Origin: Streptomyces sp. LBL
GTDB lineage: Bacteria; Actinomycetota; Actinomycetes; Streptomycetales; Streptomycetaceae
Assembly (NCBI RefSeq): GCF_029893585.1
Contig: NZ_JARXYX010000047.1
Span: forward strand, 1 to 64,000
DNA length: 64,000 nucleotides
Reading direction: 5' to 3'
The stretch's first letter is position 1, and every line of letters begins with the position of its first letter. A program made the position numbers and the translations under genes. The notes under the pieces are model-generated. The model ran no database searches, was not told where the DNA came from, and saw only the letters and a list, made by a program, of their open reading frames with translations. Below, piece by piece: positions 62,101-64,000 of this stretch.

Positions 62101-64000
62101 GCGCTCCGTCTGTACACCGGGCCGGACAAGCCGATCTTCCACTGGTTCGGGACCGCCGGTGAGCCCACCCAGGACTCCCTGCGTCAGGAGCTGCACTCCA
62201 TCGTCGAGGGGCAGCTGTCCCACGGCAGCTCCTCGTTCCCGTTGCTGCTGATGAAGCACCGGGAGTTCCGCAAGGCCGCCGAGCAGATCTCCGCGGAACG
62301 GAGCCGTCAGGGCCGGGCGAGGCACCGTCAGCCGTTGCTCGACGCGGTCGATCGGGTGGTCGACACGGTCTTCGCCGAGATCCCGCTCCACCTGGCGATG
62401 GCCTACGACGGGCTGCGCAGGCTGCCACCCGCCGGCGAGAACGTGTTCTGGGCGGTCCGTGAACGGGAGCCGCTGACCGGCGCACCCGGCGAAAGGCCCC
62501 CTGGCGAGCTGTCCCATGTCGATGTGAGGGAGGGGGACGAGGCGCTGCCGAACCGCCTGGCGGCCATGAAGGACCCGGTCCCCGCGGGCGGCCACGCGAA
62601 GCCTGCCGGCCGGATAAGGCTGCTGGAGGTCATGGAGTCCGGCATCGCCTCCGACCTCTCGCCGATCGTCCTCGACCCCGCACGAGGCCGGACGATGTTC
62701 AGGCTGCCGGCGCGGCTGGACGTCGTGTCCCGCGAGATACGCGAGGACGCCGGCGGGGAGCCCTACGAGCACGTTCTGCTGCGCGAAAGCGACGCGCCGG
62801 ACCCGGCCGCCGCGGACCCGGCCGCCGCGGACCCGGCCGCCGTGGAGCCGGACGGTCGCGAAGCCCCGCCCGCTGACTCGGCCACCGCTCCGGTGGGCCC
62901 GGAGGACCTCGCGCCCCGGGCCGTCGGTCCCGCCTGGCACAGGGTCGCCGACGAAGGTCGCGGCGAGGGGCTGTTCCACTTCACGCCGTCGGACTGGGCC
63001 CGGCGCATGGCGCCGTACAGCGAACTGCGGAACGTGAAGCACCTCGTGCAGTGGCAGCGGGACAGCGACAGCAACCTGGAGGGGGGCCGCTGGCCGCTGC
63101 ACCGCTTCATTTCGGGTGGCTACGTGTTCTATGGCCGGCACGGGAGCGACGTGACGCCCCCGGACCTGGCGGAGATGCGCGAAAACCTGGACTTGGACAG
63201 CGTCGAGAACGTCATCATGCTGGAGTGCGGTGAGGGACTGAACCGGCTGCCCCTCGCCGACGCGGCCAACAGCCGCCAGGGCAGGCAGGCCGGCGATGTC
63301 GCCATGGCGCTCGGCAAGCGGGTCTGGATACCGCAGGACGGTGTGGCGGTCACCCTGGCGCCGGGCAGTCGCGAGCCGGTGATCCACCTGCGTGAGGACG
63401 GCGAAGGCAAGGCCACCATCCTGCTCGGGTTCGACCCGAAGACGGGCCGGCCCTCACTGCCCCCGCGCCCCGCCGCCTTGGGCATCGAAGCCGAGGAGTT
63501 GCCGGACGCCACCTCCTACCCCGCCCCCGAGGACTGGAACGCTCCTGTCGACACCGACCGCTCCCGTGAGATTCCGGCTGAGGGCGCGGAAGACGCCGAG
63601 CACGCAGAGACCGCCGCATCGCGCGGCGCGTACCGGCGCACCGGCCCCCGTGCCGCCGAACTGGACGGCACGGGCTTGGCGCTGCACGAGTCGCCGGGGG
63701 CGGGTGGCCGGCTGCCCGACACTCTGCTGTTCACCGTCCGGTACGCGGCCCCCGACGCGTTGCGGGACGCCGGGATCGACACGTCCGACGCCTTCCGTGA
63801 CTGGCTGGAGCGGCACGTCACGGACAAGGACGTGCCCGAAGACGCGCTGCCCCCGCTGGACGGCGGCCGGAACATCCCGGTGGACCTGCTGACAGCGATC
63901 GGTGTGCCGCTGACCCCCGATCAGCGATTCGAGGGCGCGTTCCTCGGCGGGCTTCCGTCCTCGGAGGTCATGGTGAGTACGGTCCAGCAGTTCCGCCTGC
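1..64000 (+). CDS. Giant modular 'lonely Cys'-type protein, partial at both ends
   Basis: Frame +1 runs from the first to the last base without a stop: 21,333 complete codons, no start and no stop in view. Codon choice is strongly G/C-ending throughout and the protein domains continue seamlessly, so this is one real gene. The product has a disordered linker, a helical region, an amidoligase-like domain, a beta-rich region and 22 related modules (M1-M22), 19 of which end in a His...Cys domain; a twentieth such domain follows the beta-rich region. I see no membrane segment and no polyketide- or peptide-synthetase motif. Cysteine is almost absent: I found 20, all at one motif position. A role as an exported, self-processing toxin-like or surface protein is inference. 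Regulation cannot be read because the promoter is outside the window, apart from one TTA codon at 33040. Alternative views are a structural surface protein or a polyprotein. Confidence 0.97.
1833..1892 (+). repeat. 15-bp tandem repeat, 4 copies, in frame (DGVRP)
   Basis: Four perfect copies of cgacggcgtacggcc run head to tail, followed by a partial fifth from 1893. They encode a repeated Asp-Gly-Val-Arg-Pro phrase in the disordered linker. The unit is a multiple of three, so copy-number change keeps the frame. Confidence 0.93.
2161..7290 (+). other. Long charged alpha-helical region
   Basis: Codons 721-2430 are dense in Ala, Glu, Gln, Arg, Leu and Trp with few prolines, as in long helical bundles or discontinuous coiled coils. 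Phrases such as WRxTVExRFNERW, YEQRLAEAAATEEFQQQR and QARGAALRSAAAVF recur with helical character but no strict repeat length. A short Pro-rich break lies near 4300-4380. I recognise no enzyme family. By position it separates the N-terminal linker from the amidoligase-like domain; a second disordered stretch (7291-7490) closes it. It could be a stalk or rod, but that is inference. Confidence 0.6.
7498..8550 (+). other. Amidoligase-like domain (Amidoligase_2 type)
   Basis: The order of motifs fits putative amidoligases (COOH-NH2 ligase, glutamine-synthetase-like fold): GVEIKFELP at 7780-7806 (family consensus G-V-E-x-E-F), GAELISPLMRDT near 7981-8013, TGGHVNVST at 8089-8115, and EYRAFDGTLDEG at 8359-8394 followed by the helix IQANIKEALG. 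This family is predicted to join a carboxylate to an amine using ATP, and relatives occur inside large actinobacterial toxin-like proteins. One acidic position of the first motif is Lys here (E-I-K rather than E-I-E), which may affect metal binding. The spacing and the other motifs look intact. Activity, substrate and whether it works while embedded in the giant chain are unknown. Confidence 0.78.
8560..9330 (+). other. Degenerate His/Cys-type domain lacking both His and Cys
   Basis: This segment follows the amidoligase-like domain and has the strand-helix-strand layout of the His/Cys domains: a strand FVALVAF near 8890, a helix around 8956-8995, then a strand LVIAHPVED at 9025-9051 where the active domains read LLAC-G/S-P. 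The expected His-Gly after the first strand is Asn-Arg-Pro, and the expected Cys position is Ala-His. It is best read as a catalytically dead relative of the later domains. The alignment is by eye and moderate. A disordered linker rich in Asp and Ser (9331-9570) joins it to module M1. Confidence 0.45.
9571..11850 (+). other. Module M1 (type A His/Cys domain)
   Basis: The helical half begins near FPAVHEPRYPGLY (9631) and carries the Pro-His box at 10378 (LPHVPVY). The ARDV-type segment at about 10870-11302 is much diverged. The His/Cys domain has His-Gly at 11557 (VSHGLEHS) and Cys at 11695 (LLMWPCLVGS), 46 residues apart, with RFGPK between them marking type A. Unlike most later type A copies it keeps Gly after His. 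It is followed by FAGQSARYG (11944-11970), which recurs after module M3, so M1-M2 and M3-M4 are homologous pairs. Base composition is less GC-rich around 11100-11420. Confidence 0.7.
11851..13545 (+). other. Module M2, without a His/Cys domain
   Basis: A helical half (LYRKYAELGLDSAKFPLFVKGVL area, 12292-12350) leads to the Pro-His box at 12550 (RPPHWQLY). The ARDV-like segment follows with ALPPVNRPMF (13120-13149), VEKSSAHDMTPLAY (13300-13341) and AAFRAVEVP near 13437. The module then stops: instead of a His/Cys domain there is a Pro/Glu/Thr linker (13546-13770) into the beta-rich region. The same truncation is seen in M4, the partner of M3. Confidence 0.65.
13771..18880 (+). other. Beta-rich region of unknown family
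   Basis: Codons 4591-6293 are rich in alternating Val/Thr/Ser/Arg strands and unlike the modules on either side. Two sub-blocks open in a similar way, LRLPPYVESMESAGLGGLS at 13786 and LQLPGNGPLGLGDIEHAPDF at 17269, which suggests at least two copies of one unit. The first contains Ser-rich hairpins (SLSSSTSRSTKSTHG near 14101-14145) and a 51-bp duplication at 15223. Acidic/Pro linkers at 16960-17250 separate the blocks. Such strand-rich stretches often form adhesin- or shell-like structures, but I can assign no family. It ends directly in a His/Cys domain. Confidence 0.5.
15223..15324 (+). repeat. Exact 51-bp tandem duplication (17 codons)
   Basis: Two identical 51-bp units (15223-15273 and 15274-15324), each encoding PGYERTLPFGPSSASVG. 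The absence of any mismatch, silent positions included, means the duplication is very recent or is a sequencing/assembly artefact. It keeps the frame. Confidence 0.93.
18881..19400 (+). other. His/Cys (clan CD-like) domain after the beta-rich region
   Basis: Strand LQVWGSHGDT places His at 19078 followed by Gly; after a helix (GLGAILKAELAA) the strand ILLAPCVSG places Cys at 19210, 44 residues later. Downstream AKRIRERTNIGVHIS supplies the next helix and strand. This is one of the cleanest matches in the window to the C80/caspase-like layout (strand-HG, helix, strand-x-C, helix, strand). It is not attached to a Pro-His helical half, so the His/Cys unit can move separately from the rest of the module. 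Confidence 0.65.
19401..20330 (+). other. Unrecognised segment with helical tail
   Basis: A small alpha/beta part (PFGEAYVVEFGGDGRTVGLP at 19549, DAAVVVTGADLTGEP at 19660, NRWIWATRNGQDP at 19759) is followed by a helical stretch (NEELAYAAQTLTGDQ, 19840-19884; LTWQNLRGEISGYYKAL, 20035-20085) and a Pro-rich linker. I recognise no family. It joins the His/Cys domain to module M3. Confidence 0.4.
20331..22590 (+). other. Module M3 (type A His/Cys domain)
   Basis: It opens with THVYTPRFPSFY (20362), the same opening phrase as later modules. The Pro-His box is at 21064 (QPHEEMYR), followed by ALYLAGGPDGRLL (21313), which recurs as LGLYLAGGPDRHLL in M15 and other type A modules. The ARDV-like segment covers about 21590-22010 (TTARDISLA). 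His-Gly is at 22273 (YWMAHGEPQ), a YGVK box follows, and Cys is at 22411 (LALMTCSPAKE), 46 residues after His. Next comes FSGQAARYG, shared with M1. Confidence 0.72.
22591..24090 (+). other. Module M4, without a His/Cys domain
   Basis: Helical half with DYSLADILRAYDSD (23131-23172), Pro-His box at 23302 (PPHHRVYR) and LPEHLGMKAEVLALLPSADT at about 23704. The ARDV-like segment has VVVEVEKTSGRDVSG at 23929 and ends with YEYLLVSEA near 24055. As in M2, the chain then passes straight into a disordered linker with no His/Cys unit. Confidence 0.65.
24091..24360 (+). other. Acidic Ser/Glu/Asp linker
   Basis: A run dense in Glu, Asp and Ser (for example EDEELSDYTSESDAESSDS at 24136-24192) with almost no hydrophobic residues. 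It is disordered and highly negative. Similar acidic linkers sit at 29998-30060, 34096-34170 and 36202-36252, each between modules. Confidence 0.8.
24361..26480 (+). other. Module M5 (type B His/Cys domain)
   Basis: Helical half from about 24540 (SGNGWPQAAGEYE), Pro-His box at 25252 (LTPPHLAL). The ARDV-like segment has LPPVERTVYWA (25456-25488), VPASTARDVTRL and ARYLPGT where toxin ADP-ribosyltransferases have the E-x-E-VLFPPGT signature. His-Gly is at 26038 (VFQHGSDFF) and Cys at 26152 (LFLQYCGDES), 38 residues apart. The next strand is MEIIGYSGPG. Bases 24960-25120 are nearly identical to 27010-27170 in M6. Confidence 0.72.
26481..28530 (+). other. Module M6 (type B His/Cys domain), close copy of M5
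   Basis: This parallels M5 throughout: GGSWGDVAGEYESAAASVF at 26620, FLKALMAGMVHLLPEGA at 27058, and a Pro-His box that has become Pro-Arg (27301). An Ala/Glu/Arg/Gln helix (26509-26570) replaces the M5 linker. The ARDV-like segment (27470-27835) reads KSAARDVTGL with ARYLPGTEFRV. His-Gly is at 28096 (FHEFGHGRVY) and Cys at 28207 (LFLQYCGDES), 37 residues apart; the last ten residues around Cys are identical to M5. Confidence 0.72.
28531..30084 (+). other. Module M7, without a His/Cys domain
   Basis: Helical half from about 28795 (FSPEVYSHELWGDAARRYD), with LFVVHRELGFDEPERLLFRE at 29188-29247, the first of a series shared with M8-M11. The box at 29449 is Pro-Asp rather than Pro-His. The ARDV-like segment (about 29610-29985) has ESAARDVTSLLPPGTMRTL and ends VLTLREVD. 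An acidic linker then leads directly into M8; the His/Cys unit is absent. Confidence 0.65.
30085..31860 (+). other. Module M8 (type B His/Cys domain)
   Basis: It opens with VRYPELYDDPRWKAAVATYR (30088), the start phrase shared with M9-M11. LFLVHRELGFDEADRLLFRK is at 30445 and the Pro-His box at 30691 (LVPPHLAVYR). The ARDV-like segment (about 30860-31190) has VSTAREVTAL and LLMYPPGA. His-Gly is at 31456 (VFFYATHGDT) and Cys at 31564 (LWVTACGPDV), 36 residues apart. The end phrase LPGAEYVNR (31825) also closes M6 and, with changes, M9-M11. Confidence 0.72.
31861..33940 (+). other. Module M9 (type B His/Cys domain)
   Basis: An acidic linker (31861-32070) precedes IRYPGLYRSEQW (32074). LFVAHRELGFDKRQRLLFRE is at 32482; the box at 32761 is Pro-Glu. 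The ARDV-like segment (32930-33300) reads SAAREVTGL. His-Gly is at 33559 (FFAGHGSGLG) and Cys at 33652 (VTLLACGPGG), only 31 residues apart. After Cys, EYGVVIHEIPVEVSYGPLP (33709) is repeated almost base for base in M10. The only in-frame TTA codon I found lies here, at 33040. Confidence 0.75.
33040..33042 (+). other. Single in-frame TTA leucine codon
   Basis: The reading frame here is gct atg ggt tta ttt atg ctc, giving A-M-G-L-F-M-L. In Streptomyces TTA is very rare and needs the developmentally timed bldA tRNA. I found no other in-frame TTA in the window when scanning by eye; every other 'tta' I checked was split across codons, mostly as part of TAC or TAT. If the host is a streptomycete, completing this protein would depend on bldA. 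Confidence 0.85.
33979..34137 (+). repeat. Near-identical duplicate of 36086-36249
   Basis: The inter-module block starting ELEGGEDRAAAVE and running through RDGLYLRHLVIDPRVGAVL to DADEESWSD occurs here and again at 36086. The two copies differ by one 3-bp insertion (an extra Leu codon in the second copy) and very few substitutions. The unit includes the acidic linker and marks a recent duplication of the M9/M10 boundary. Confidence 0.88.
34096..34170 (+). other. Acidic Asp/Ser linker
   Basis: Encodes DADEESWSDSDSSSDEEYD followed by SDSSTDS: almost only Asp, Glu and Ser. It is a disordered, strongly negative spacer. A shorter version lies at 36202-36252. Confidence 0.82.
36061..38120 (+). 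other. Module M11 (type B His/Cys domain)
   Basis: After the duplicated linker, LRYPGVYAEPRWTEATDRYN (36307) opens the module. IFAMHRELGFDERQRLLFRE is at 36691; the box at 36955 is Pro-Gln. The ARDV-like segment (37130-37490) has STARDVTALGLGLIYP. His-Gly is at 37738 (YSSGHGYALG) and Cys at 37831 (AVIVACGPEAV), 31 residues apart. Its flanks resemble M9 and M10 less than those two resemble each other. Confidence 0.73.
38121..40240 (+). other. Module M12 (type B His/Cys domain)
   Basis: This opens a new subfamily shared with M14. LELADLPRFREALIA-type helices lie at about 38650-38690, followed by the Pro-His box at 38881 (LRLPHEVVYAERTAHL). The ARDV-like segment (39210-39580) reads VSTARSMAGYTSTRT, where Ser-Thr recalls the STS motif of ADP-ribosyltransferases though its position is not the classical one. 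His-Gly is at 39844 (FWVGHGPRAG) and Cys at 39955 (ITALACFTPAS), 37 residues apart. Confidence 0.73.
40241..42410 (+). other. Module M13 (type A His/Cys domain)
   Basis: Helical half from about 40255, Pro-His box at 41005 (LVLPHARVYARW), LIALHLASSDHGLMD at 41203 matching the LYLAGGPDRHLL element of other type A modules. The ARDV-like segment (41500-41870) has NSTARDVSWI. His at 42112 is followed by Ser-Asp-Gly rather than Gly (VTHSDGY), then TPYGLK, then Cys at 42247 (LLSFPCYSGWD), 45 residues after His. M13-M14 repeats the A-then-B order of M1-M2 and M3-M4. Confidence 0.7.
42411..44553 (+). other. Module M14 (type B His/Cys domain), sister of M12
   Basis: Close to M12 along its length: LPRFREALIAGLPDYSLFD (42919), Pro-His box at 43144 (LRLPHEVWYAERTAHL), LLDPVDQTVYWVG (43549) and DDSTARSVTGYTSTHST (43708). 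His-Gly is at 44134 (FWVGHGLRAG) and Cys at 44245 (ITALACSTPAS), 37 residues apart. After Cys, LTVYLLDSRVAVVPG is the same as in M12. It is separated from M12 by the type A module M13, an early form of the A-B alternation seen downstream. Confidence 0.74.
44554..46880 (+). other. Module M15 (type A, super-repeat copy 1)
   Basis: Opening LPPRFPAFYGPKPDGSPSR, helical half with TFEERMEAFERAAYAHP (44833) and Pro-His box at 45337 (LRLPHERYFREEW), then LLGLYLAGGPDRHLM (45562). The ARDV-like segment (45890-46250) has VEESTRARVIAPF and GFALYPEAV. His at 46501 (FLVMHANVS) has no following Gly; SRYGMK comes next and Cys is at 46636 (LALVACHAADS), 45 residues after His. The stretch 46321-46560 is visibly less GC-rich than its surroundings. 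Confidence 0.75.
46881..49275 (+). other. Module M16 (type B, super-repeat copy 1)
   Basis: Begins after PWSFTQRGHRLKGL. Helical half with YSLYEVLDAS (47326), GTHLYLWADRALAPRTG (47410) and Pro-His box at 47491 (LPPHVAVYR). The ARDV-like segment (47995-48410) reads GSKRARDVSPV with GQVLFSRETW, Gln standing where the catalytic Glu of ADP-ribosyltransferases would be. An Arg/Ser/Glu-rich disordered insert (48412-48680) follows. His-Gly is at 48886 (FYGRHGSDVT) and Cys at 48973 (VVMLECGEGL), 29 residues apart, with Glu in place of Ala before Cys. Confidence 0.75.
49276..49335 (+). repeat. 15-bp tandem repeat, 4 copies (TAES-R/A)
   Basis: Four copies of acggccgagtccgcc with single-base variants, then a partial fifth. 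They encode Thr-Ala-Glu-Ser-Ala/Arg in the linker between super-repeat copies 1 and 2. Copies 2 and 3 of the super-repeat have a different linker here, so this is a local expansion. Confidence 0.88.
49354..51690 (+). other. Module M17 (type A, super-repeat copy 2)
   Basis: Opening LPPRFPALYGPNPDGSPSR, Pro-His box at 50137 (LRMPHERYFQEEW), then LLGLYLAAGPDRHLL (50362). The ARDV-like segment (50670-51080) is the most diverged of the four (ESDVARVVAPF, MALYPVAV) and pairs with M21. His is at 51328 (YLSAHSNSRT), followed by PSRYGMK, and Cys at 51466 (LTLIACDFAG), 46 residues apart. Confidence 0.74.
51691..54117 (+). other. Module M18 (type B, super-repeat copy 2)
   Basis: Starts with PWSFTKRGHSFIGL. 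YSLYEVLDAS at 52126, GTHLYLWADQELSPRTG at 52210, Pro-His box at 52273 (FPPHTAVYG). The ARDV-like segment (52770-53190) has SERARDVSPVV. An Arg/Pro/Glu-rich insert covers 53191-53480. His-Gly is at 53689 (FYGQHGSEGA) and Cys at 53776 (VVMLECGDGL), 29 residues apart. The His/Cys part shares runs of identical bases with M20, for example GGIVFYGQHGSEGAAPDLE. Confidence 0.75.
54118..56440 (+). other. Module M19 (type A, super-repeat copy 3)
   Basis: Opening phrase and first helices are nearly base-identical to M21. Pro-His box at 54901 (LRLPHERYFREEW), LLGLYLAGGPDRHLL at 55126. The ARDV-like segment (55450-55820) is close to M15 instead (VEESTRARVIAPFIRNA, GFALYPEAV). His is at 56077 (LVLHSRVSG); the YGMK box has changed to RSGTK; Cys is at 56215 (IALIACHAAAS), 46 residues after His. 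It is a mosaic of two parental copies. Confidence 0.75.
56441..58905 (+). other. Module M20 (type B, super-repeat copy 3)
   Basis: Starts with PWSFTLRGHRLSGL. YSLYEVLEAAV at 56887, Pro-His box at 57037 (LVPPHVAVYR). The ARDV-like segment (57530-57960) reads SQRAHDVSPVV. The insert at 57961-58265 is the most basic of the four (RKSSRRESDRGGRSRQ), a likely disordered Arg/Ser spacer. His-Gly is at 58474 (FYGQHGSEGA) and Cys at 58561 (VVMLECGDGL), 29 residues apart. Confidence 0.75.
58906..61270 (+). other. Module M21 (type A, super-repeat copy 4)
   Basis: First part nearly base-identical to M19 at an offset of 4788 bp. Pro-His box at 59695 (LRLPHERYFQEQW), LLGLYLAGGPDRHLL at 59923. The ARDV-like segment (60240-60680) reads VAEATVPRVVAPF with MALYPEAV, nearer to M17. 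His-His at 60937-60942 (LVLHHQDGA) leaves it open which His corresponds to the others; SRYGLK follows and Cys is at 61063 (LALIACYADDQ), 42 residues after the first His, the shortest type A spacing. Confidence 0.73.
61271..63540 (+). other. Module M22 (type B, super-repeat copy 4)
   Basis: Starts near PTSFTRQGYRLSGL. YSLYEVLEASV at 61714, GTHLYLWADSAFAPPSG at 61801, Pro-His box at 61882 (LIPPHHQAYR). The ARDV-like segment (62380-62790) is weakened to SGIASDLSPIV. The disordered insert is short and Ala/Pro-rich rather than basic and contains a 15-bp repeat. His-Gly is at 63139 (FYGRHGSDVT) and Cys at 63226 (VIMLECGEGL), 29 residues apart. It is the last complete module in the window. Confidence 0.75.
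62800..62844 (+). repeat. 15-bp tandem repeat, 3 copies (DPAAA)
   Basis: Three copies of gacccggccgccgcg, the last differing at one base, encode Asp-Pro-Ala-Ala-Ala/Val. It lies in the spacer just before the His/Cys domain of M22, where the sister modules have an Arg-rich insert. Confidence 0.88.
63541..64000 (+). other. Start of a different domain, cut by the window end
   Basis: After a Glu/Ala linker (63560-63630) the sequence changes: LPDTLLFTVRYAAPDALRDA (63712), DWLERHVTDKDVPEDALPPL (63799) and GVPLTPDQRFEGAFLGGLP (63901) resemble none of the modules. It does not begin with the LPPRFPA phrase that a fifth super-repeat copy would need. I recognise no family; the array of modules probably ends here or is interrupted. 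Confidence 0.45.

Larger units (their letters stand above)
44554..63540 (+). repeat. 4.8-kb A-B super-repeat, four copies
   Basis: The phrase LPPRFPA[FL]YGP starts at 44554, 49354, 54118 and 58906, spacings of 4800, 4764 and 4788 bp. Each copy is one type A module followed by one type B module (M15-M22). Bases 54072-54201 and 58860-58989 are identical over 130 bp, and 54341-54458 matches 59129-59246 with a single mismatch I could see, at the same 4788-bp offset. In the ARDV-like segment, by contrast, copy 1 (from 46081) is closest to copy 3 (from 55648). The relationships change along the repeat, as expected from gene conversion. Confidence 0.88.

Noticed and set aside
44554..63540. CRISPR array or mobile-element repeats as the cause of the periodicity
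   Set aside because: The repeat is 4.8 kb, coding and in frame, with diverged copies; no short palindromic repeats, terminal inverted repeats or transposase were seen.
1..64000. Polyketide or non-ribosomal peptide synthetase megagene
   Set aside because: No ketosynthase Cys motif, no carrier-protein Ser motif and no adenylation core motifs; cysteines occur only in the His/Cys domains.
1..64000. Several separate genes joined by a missed stop or frameshift
   Set aside because: Frame +1 stays open throughout and the modules continue in the same frame on both sides of every linker; there is no ribosome site or spacer between modules.

Overview
The window lies entirely inside one gene. Frame +1 (codons beginning at base 1) is open from base 1 to base 64000 with no stop, giving at least 21,333 codons (about 2.3 MDa by rough estimate). 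Neither the start nor the stop of the gene is in view. High GC (roughly 70% by eye, not counted), strong G/C bias at third codon positions and a single TTA codon point to a high-GC actinomycete, most likely Streptomyces or a close relative. There is no intergenic DNA, so I report no promoters, RNAs, terminators or second gene. The entries below are one partial CDS plus its domains, repeats and notable sites.

Layout: (i) 1-2160, a disordered Pro/Gly/Ser/Glu-rich linker; (ii) 2161-7290, a long charged helical region; (iii) 7498-8550, an amidoligase-like domain, followed at 8560-9330 by a relative of the later Cys domains that has lost its Cys; (iv) 9571-13545, the first two repeat modules (M1, M2); (v) 13771-18880, a large beta-rich region unlike anything else here, ending in a His/Cys domain (18881-19400) and an unrecognised segment (19401-20330); (vi) 20331-63540, twenty more modules (M3-M22) of about 1.5-2.4 kb; (vii) 63541-64000, the start of an unrelated domain.

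A full module has three parts: a 300-450 residue helical half with a Pro-His box ([LV]-x-x-P-H-x3-[YF]); a roughly 130-residue segment with an 'ARDV' box whose order recalls the C-terminal half of toxin-type ADP-ribosyltransferases but lacks their catalytic Glu motif; and a roughly 200-residue alpha/beta domain in which one strand ends in His(-Gly) and the next in [AE]-Cys. That last layout matches clan CD cysteine peptidases (peptidase C80 of TcdA/TcdB and MARTX toxins, CHAT, caspases). I count 20 His...Cys pairs. In my reading of the translation these 20 Cys are the only cysteines in 21,333 residues. From memory, such domains correspond to what RefSeq calls 'lonely Cys domain' in very large Streptomyces proteins; I could not check this.

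The His/Cys domains fall into type A (His to Cys 42-46 residues, with a [YF]G-x-K or similar box between) and type B (29-38 residues, no such box). From 44554 to 63540 they alternate A-B-A-B in a 4.8-kb super-repeat of four copies, with stretches over 100 bp nearly identical between copies, which indicates recent duplication and gene conversion. My working inference is a giant, possibly exported, multi-domain protein of the polymorphic-toxin type, perhaps able to process itself at many sites; catalysis, export and biological role are not shown by the sequence.
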